A DNA stretch of 64,000 bases. Origin: Pseudotamlana agarivorans. Its GTDB lineage: Bacteria; Bacteroidota; Bacteroidia; Flavobacteriales; Flavobacteriaceae. Each line of letters starts with the position of its first letter. Position 1 is the stretch's first letter. This document shows positions 59,698-64,000 of this stretch, in pieces. The position numbers were made by a program, and so were the translations under genes. The notes beneath the pieces were generated by a model that ran no database searches, had not been told where the DNA came from, and was given only the letters and a program-made list of their open reading frames with translations. The stretch spans positions 203,892 to 267,891 of the forward strand of contig NZ_JAHKPD010000007.1 of NCBI RefSeq assembly GCF_018860245.1. Reading direction: 5' to 3'.

Positions 59698-60801
59698 CTG
59701 AGCCCCAAACCCAATACTATCATTAATAAACTGTCCGTTTTGACAATAACCAGCCAATTCGTTTTCAATAAACGCTATCACAGCGGCAGCTTCCTGTTCA
59801 GGATATAGAACATGTACGTTCGCTCCAGCGTCTAGGGTAAAACACACTTTAGAACCTGTTTCTGCTCTAAATGCCCATATTTTATTGATAATTTGAAGTG
59901 TATTCGGTTTCATTAAAATAAAATATGGCATGCTGGTCATCATCATAGCATGTAGCGTTAAAGCTTCACTTTCAACCAGGGCAATAAATTTATCAAGGTC
60001 GCCCTGTTGTAAAATTTCAGCAATGACTCCTAAGTTTTCATGCGCTTGCTTAAAACGTTCTTGTGCAAAAGGATGGCCATGCATCAGGTTATGCCCAACG
60101 GTGCTGCTTACTTGTTTTTCACCTTTATCAACCAACAAAATGGTATCCTGATAGTTCTTAAAAACATCATGCACTTGATGTGGAAATTTAACTCCGAACA
60201 AATCTGAACTTCCTAATATATCTTGATGTTTACCCCAAACCACCAAATCACCCTCTAAGCTTCTACAAGCACTTCCAGAACCTAAACGTGCTAAAAAGGA
60301 TGCTTTTTGAATAAAATAAGGGTCGTTTTCTTGAGATTTCTCGACGGCGTTCGAAATGACAGGACCATTTAACAATTCCTTTTCAACACTCATTAAACAC
60401 AAAGCCAGGGCACTCATTCCGGAAGCTGAAGAGGCAATGCCTGAACTATGCGGAAAGGTATTTGAGGTTTCAATTTTAAAATGATAATCCTTTAAAAAAG
60501 GCAAATAGACTTCAACGCGATTAAAAAAGGTCTCGATTTTCGATTTAAAACCATCTTTCTTCTCACCATCTAAAAACACATCAAACGAAAACGATTCATT
60601 ATCCGATTTCCTAGTAAAACTTAAAGAGGTGGTTGTTTTACAATTATTAAGCGTGAAACTTATTGAAGGGTTCTCTGGAATTTGATCTTTCTTCTTTCCC
60701 CAATATTTCACTAAAGCAATGTTACTTGGTGACGACCAGGTGAAACTGCCGTTTTCAATAGAATTAGAATAAGTTTTAGGGATAAAATTGTTTTCTGTCA
60801 T
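59677..60801 (-). CDS. mvaD: Diphosphomevalonate decarboxylase
   Basis: This 374-residue GHMP-superfamily enzyme converts mevalonate 5-diphosphate to isopentenyl diphosphate. SPSNIALVKYWGKKK near residue 24 and HSSGIASSASGMSALAL (about 117-134) are the ATP-binding motifs, and the GSGSACRSLEGDLVVW segment follows. Length is slightly above the norm. The 3' end runs into an AT-rich repeat, so the last five residues are probably new. It lies upstream of mvk on the same strand, with the four-helix-bundle gene between. Confidence 0.88.
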   Translation of the reverse strand: MTENNFIPKTYSNSIENGSFTWSSPSNIALVKYWGKKKDQIPENPSISFTLNNCKTTTSLSFTRKSDNESFSFDVFLDGEKKDGFKSKIETFFNRVEVYLPFLKDYHFKIETSNTFPHSSGIASSASGMSALALCLMSVEKELLNGPVISNAVEKSQENDPYFIQKASFLARLGSGSACRSLEGDLVVWGKHQDILGSSDLFGVKFPHQVHDVFKNYQDTILLVDKGEKQVSSTVGHNLMHGHPFAQERFKQAHENLGVIAEILQQGDLDKFIALVESEALTLHAMMMTSMPYFILMKPNTLQIINKIWAFRAETGSKVCFTLDAGANVHVLYPEQEAAAVIAFIENELAGYCQNGQFINDSIGFGAQLIMKSL

Positions 60802-60888
60802 GTTACGTTGTTCGGAAAAACCTGCTTTTACAGATTTAGAATTGAATAATTTTATTTGGCAAAAATAGGAAATATATAGGGTATTTTT

Positions 60889-61425
60889 TTACAACTGCTT
60901 AGACATTCCTAAAAGCTTAACCATGGTTTTATAGTTTCGAGTTGTTGCCGTAATTTTCAACTTACGTTCGAAGAAATTATTATTACACTTTGCTTTACCA
61001 TAACCTACGGCGCTGTGAAAATAAATGCAATCATTGGTGATGAAAAAAGTTTCATTAGGGACGTTTATTTGAGAAACTTCCTCTAGTAATGCTAATTCTG
61101 GTGCTTCAAAAAGCAACATGAAATAGCTGTTTTCTTTTTTATCCTGAGGAAATGGACACCCATTAAAAAAATCTTGTAAAAGCTGTGGTGTTTTTACCAA
61201 TACAGGAATTTCAAATGTGAAATGATTTTTAATCGCCTGGTGAATCTTTTTTTCTAAAACTTCAAGATTTCCTTCGGAAGACTGAAAGACCATATTACCA
61301 CTTTGAATATAAGTTTGAACGTTTTCCAACCCTGTTGAAGTTAGTACTTCACGAAGCGTTGCCATAGGAATCTTGTTTTTCCCGCTCACATTAATGCCCC
61401 GTAAGAAAGCTATGTAGGTATTCAT
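60889..61425 (-). CDS. DUF1697 family protein
   Basis: This 178-residue protein starts MNTYIAFLRGINVSGKNKIP, followed by NVQTYIQSGNMVFQSSEG, which is the signature of DUF1697. The end (NNNFFERKLKITATTRNYKT) is also typical. The function is not known; the fold has a ferredoxin-like part. It stands 87 bases upstream of mvaD and could be in the same transcript. Confidence 0.9.
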   Translation of the reverse strand: MNTYIAFLRGINVSGKNKIPMATLREVLTSTGLENVQTYIQSGNMVFQSSEGNLEVLEKKIHQAIKNHFTFEIPVLVKTPQLLQDFFNGCPFPQDKKENSYFMLLFEAPELALLEEVSQINVPNETFFITNDCIYFHSAVGYGKAKCNNNFFERKLKITATTRNYKTMVKLLGMSKQL

Positions 61426-61446
61426 TTAGAAGTTTTGTTTTAAAAA

Positions 61447-61614
61447 TTAAGACCTGCCATACTGCGCTTTAATAGCTTCCCAATGATGGGTTTTTAGTGT
61501 GCCATTTTCATTTCTTGCAATCATATCGTCCATCATAGCTTTGCAGGAGTCTGAAGGTGATAAAAAGCCAGTAGATGCACGATCCAGTTCATTAATTTTC
61601 TTTGATTCACCCAT
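61447..61614 (-). CDS. Small 55-residue protein of unknown function
   Basis: A short frame from ATG 61614 encodes MGESKKINELDRASTGFLSP, then SDSCKAMMDDMIARNENG and TLKTHHWEAIKAQYGRS. Codon use is even and it is not repetitive, so a real small protein is plausible. It lies between DUF1697 and the FAD oxidoreductase and is transcribed with them. I do not recognise the family. Confidence 0.5.
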   Translation of the reverse strand: MGESKKINELDRASTGFLSPSDSCKAMMDDMIARNENGTLKTHHWEAIKAQYGRS

Positions 61615-61672
61615 GATATATTATTACACATAAAGGTACTCAACAAAGACTTGAATTAAAAAAAATTTGCAA

Positions 61673-62884
61673 TTATTTCGACATATGCTGCGCTGCAATA
61701 AAAGCCCCAGTCCAAGCATTCTGGAAGTTAAATCCGCCAGTAACGGCATCGATATTTAACACTTCACCAGCAAAATAGAGATTTTTCACCAGTTTACTTT
61801 CAAAGGTTTTAAAGTTGACTTCTTTGAGACTAACTCCGCCTGCGGTAACAAACTCATCTTTAAAAGTACTTTTTCCATCTACATTAAAAACGGCAGTTGT
61901 TAACTGACTGGCCAAACCTTCTAATTGCGATTTATTTAAATCTGCCCAACGCGTAGTTTCCGTCATTTTAGAGGCTAAAACCAGTTTATGCCACAAGCGT
62001 TTTGGTAAATCAAATTGCGTTGATTTAAACACGGTTTTTTTAGCTAAATCTTGCTTTAAACTTTTTAGGACATCCAAACAGTCTTCAAAACCTTGTTTTA
62101 TAAAATTAACTTCAATCTGAAATTTATAATCGCGTTTGGCTAATTCTAAAGCGCCAAAGGCCGATAACTTTAAAATGGACGGCGCGCTCATGCCCCAATG
62201 AGTTATTAGCAGTGGTCCTTCACTCCATAAATTCGTCCCCAAAACTTGAACCTCCACATTTAAAGCCACAACACCAGGGATATCCTGGATGCGTTCGTCT
62301 TTAATATTAAAAGTAAACAAAGAAGGCACCGGTTGTGAAACACGATGTCCTAAACTTTCTAGAAGTTTCCAGATTTTAGGATTACTTCCTGTGGCAATCA
62401 TGATTTTCTTAGCTGAAAAAGTGGTTTCAGAAGTAGTTACTACAAATTGTTCGTTTTGAGCTTCGATCGTTTTTACAGGATGATTATAGTAGATATCAAC
62501 TTGATGCTTTTCGGCTTCATTTAAAAAACAATCGATAATGGTTTGTGATGAATTTGACACAGGAAACATGCGCCCATCATCTTCAATTTTAAGTGCCACC
62601 CCACGTTTTTCAAACCATTCGATGGTATCGCCTGTCATAAACTGATGAAAAGGCCCCAGTAACTCTTTTTCCCCGCGAGGATAATTTTGAACCAATTCAG
62701 AAGGCATAAATTCAGCATGTGTTACATTACAGCGGCCGCCACCAGAAACCTTAACTTTCGCTAAACCTTCTTTGGCGCGCTCTAAAATAGCGACTTTTAA
62801 ATTCGGATTTTGTTCTGCAATATTAATAGCTGCAAAAAAGCCTGCAGCGCCACCACCAACAATAATGACGTCTTTGGCGATCAT
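61673..62884 (-). CDS. NAD(P)/FAD-dependent oxidoreductase, HI0933/BaiN family
   Basis: This 403-residue flavoprotein has the FAD-binding IVGGGAAGFFAAINIAE at the start. KVKVSGGGRCNVTHAE, near 45, is the family signature. The AGEVLNIDAVTGGFNFQNAW motif near the end closes the FAD site. The family includes oxidoreductases of unknown substrate. Its start overlaps the stop of the glycerophosphodiesterase gene by 4 bases. Confidence 0.88.
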   Translation of the reverse strand: MIAKDVIIVGGGAAGFFAAINIAEQNPNLKVAILERAKEGLAKVKVSGGGRCNVTHAEFMPSELVQNYPRGEKELLGPFHQFMTGDTIEWFEKRGVALKIEDDGRMFPVSNSSQTIIDCFLNEAEKHQVDIYYNHPVKTIEAQNEQFVVTTSETTFSAKKIMIATGSNPKIWKLLESLGHRVSQPVPSLFTFNIKDERIQDIPGVVALNVEVQVLGTNLWSEGPLLITHWGMSAPSILKLSAFGALELAKRDYKFQIEVNFIKQGFEDCLDVLKSLKQDLAKKTVFKSTQFDLPKRLWHKLVLASKMTETTRWADLNKSQLEGLASQLTTAVFNVDGKSTFKDEFVTAGGVSLKEVNFKTFESKLVKNLYFAGEVLNIDAVTGGFNFQNAWTGAFIAAQHMSK

Positions 62885-63567
62885 ATTCTATCTGGATAAT
62901 CTGAAATGATGCCATTCACACCATATTCGATCATGCGTTCGATAGGTTTCAGGTTATTTACCGTATAAGTAATAACTTTGAAGTCTTCTTTTAACTCCTC
63001 AACATTTTCGGGAGTAAGCATGGTATAATTTGGGTGAATAGATACCGCATTAATGCTTTTAGCGAAAGTTACAGCTTCTTCCAAATTTGTATTTGTAAGC
63101 ACCCCTAGCGGAATGTCTTTATTTATTTTATAAGCTTCCTCTAATAAATCAAACTGAAAACTAGATACAATAATATTACTGTAATCCCAGCCTTTTTTAT
63201 CAACGAAAAAAGTAATAAGACGACAAGCTTCTTTAGCGGTATCCCGCCCTTTTAACTCAATATTCAACAAACATTTGTTGTCTACCAAAGCCAAAACTTG
63301 TGATAAAGTCGCAATTTGGTAGCGGCCTTTAACCTTAATTTTTTTCAAGTTGTTAAGGGTATGTTTTGAAACTTCACCTAAGCCATCGGTAACCCGATTT
63401 AAGGTAAAATCATGAAACACCACCAACTCTCCAGATGCACAACGGTGTACATCTATTTCGATACCATCAACTTTTAAGTCTAAAGCTTTTTTAATCGATT
63501 CTAATGTGTTTTCTGCAAGGTGACCTTTGGCACCACGATGCCCTATTTTTAAAACTTTGTTTGTCAT
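62881..63567 (-). CDS. Glycerophosphodiester phosphodiesterase family protein
   Basis: This 228-residue TIM-barrel enzyme has GHRGAKGHLAENTLESIKKA near residue 8 (catalytic His-Arg and the Glu-Asn pair) and GIEIDVHRCASGELVVFHD near 35 with the metal ligands and second His. It hydrolyses glycerophosphodiesters to glycerol phosphate and alcohol. There is no signal peptide, so it is cytoplasmic. It overlaps the thioesterase gene by 4 bases. Confidence 0.9.
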   Translation of the reverse strand: MTNKVLKIGHRGAKGHLAENTLESIKKALDLKVDGIEIDVHRCASGELVVFHDFTLNRVTDGLGEVSKHTLNNLKKIKVKGRYQIATLSQVLALVDNKCLLNIELKGRDTAKEACRLITFFVDKKGWDYSNIIVSSFQFDLLEEAYKINKDIPLGVLTNTNLEEAVTFAKSINAVSIHPNYTMLTPENVEELKEDFKVITYTVNNLKPIERMIEYGVNGIISDYPDRI

Positions 63568-64000
63568 TTTTTTTCAATTGGACGCATTAAACCTTCTTGT
63601 GCTACCGATGCTATTAACTCCCCATTTCTAGTGTATATATTTCCTCTAGCAAACCCTCTGGCGCCGGAAGAACTTGGAGATTCTACAGAAAACAACATCC
63701 AGTCGTTTAAATCGAAATCTCTAAAATACCAGATAGAATGGTCTAAGCTAGCAGTTTGTGTGTTGCCCCAATGCGCTTTACTGGCATGCGGATTAAGAGC
63801 AGAAACTAAAATATTGTAATCTGAAATATACGTTAAAATTTGTTGTTTTGTGGCTAAATCTAAATTATTAGCATCACCTTTTATTTTAAACCAAACATCG
63901 CTGTAAGGCGGTACATCCTTTTTATCCAGAGGATTAACTATTTTTGTTGGTTTAAATTCTATAGGGCGTTTCACTTCAAAAAAGGCTTTTAAACCTTTTG
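63564..64000 (-). CDS. Acyl-CoA thioesterase II (TesB-like), C-terminal part
   Basis: The frame is open to the window edge; a GTG at 63972-63974 is not a true start, since KGLKAFFE continues upstream. The visible part has the second hot-dog domain of TesB enzymes: the catalytic Asp in SLDHSIWYFRDF, SSSGARGFARGNIYTRNG and the Gln in SVAQEGLMR. Length so far is about 145 residues of an expected 280-290. It cleaves acyl-CoA to fatty acid and CoA. It is the first visible gene of the unit. Confidence 0.83.
   Translation of the reverse strand, partial: KGLKAFFEVKRPIEFKPTKIVNPLDKKDVPPYSDVWFKIKGDANNLDLATKQQILTYISDYNILVSALNPHASKAHWGNTQTASLDHSIWYFRDFDLNDWMLFSVESPSSSGARGFARGNIYTRNGELIASVAQEGLMRPIEKK

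Overview
The window is a chromosomal segment of a low-GC member of the Bacteroidota, almost certainly a marine-type Flavobacteriaceae. Evidence: porV, porU and gldJ (type IX secretion and gliding) lie side by side; promoters fit the Bacteroidota pattern TTTG-N18/19-TAnnTTTG; signal peptides and lipoboxes are of flavobacterial style; the mevalonate route is used for isoprenoids; and short intergenic palindromes of a kind common in this family are scattered through it. No phage, integrase, transposase, rRNA or CRISPR array was seen. One tRNA gene (Val, anticodon TAC) is present.

Layout. 1-5.3 kb: a partial SprT-like gene, a HAD phosphatase, an SDR and an M28 peptidase, then pdhC and pdhA, all on the minus strand. 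5.5-14.5 kb: cdd, porV and porU (minus), then gldJ and murF (plus). 14.7-20.5 kb: a PAS/LuxR regulator, tRNA-Val, folC, an ExbB/ExbD/TonB-like energy-transducing set and nhaD. 21-26 kb: anmK, an acyl-CoA dehydrogenase and the first half of an arsenosugar locus (AhpD-like protein, radical SAM ArsS, rhodanese, TIGR04282 transferase). 26-34 kb: an inserted block with an exported PPDK-like protein in permuted domain order, two penicillin-recognising serine hydrolases and an ATP/ADP-carrier-like membrane protein with HEAT repeats. 34-43 kb: the second half of the arsenosugar locus (purine nucleoside phosphorylase, ArsM, a fatty acid hydroxylase/sterol desaturase-like protein, DUF547, TIGR04283 glycosyltransferase), a phosphoesterase, and an FAD oxidoreductase followed by a NapH/NosR-like membrane ferredoxin. 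43-47 kb: a 185-nt candidate structured RNA, then three polyprenol-type glycosyltransferases and a 225-bp tandem repeat. 47.5-53.3 kb: a polyamine operon (arginine decarboxylase, agmatinase, deoxyhypusine-synthase-like enzyme, GNAT-nitrilase fusion and two small acidic proteins), probably led by a 50-codon ORF. 53.3-55.3 kb: an accessory patch with repeats, a decayed ParD antitoxin and a possible toxin-tail/immunity-lipoprotein remnant. 55.3-64 kb: a pseudouridine synthase paralogue that lacks its catalytic Asp, a UbiA prenyltransferase, mevalonate kinase and diphosphomevalonate decarboxylase split by an inserted four-helix-bundle gene, and housekeeping enzymes ending in a truncated thioesterase gene.

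How the genes fit together. PorU and PorV process and anchor T9SS cargo and GldJ supports the same machine. ArsM methylates arsenite, ArsS would attach the 5'-deoxyadenosyl group and a nucleoside phosphorylase could then remove adenine, so the two halves of the locus make a plausible route to arsenosugars, with the transferases adding the aglycone. SpeA, SpeB and the deoxyhypusine-synthase-like enzyme form a putrescine-to-homospermidine route. The most unusual items are the split arsenosugar locus, the candidate 6S-like RNA, the catalytically dead RluB-like protein, the toxin/antitoxin relics and the repeat-borne insertion in the mevalonate genes.
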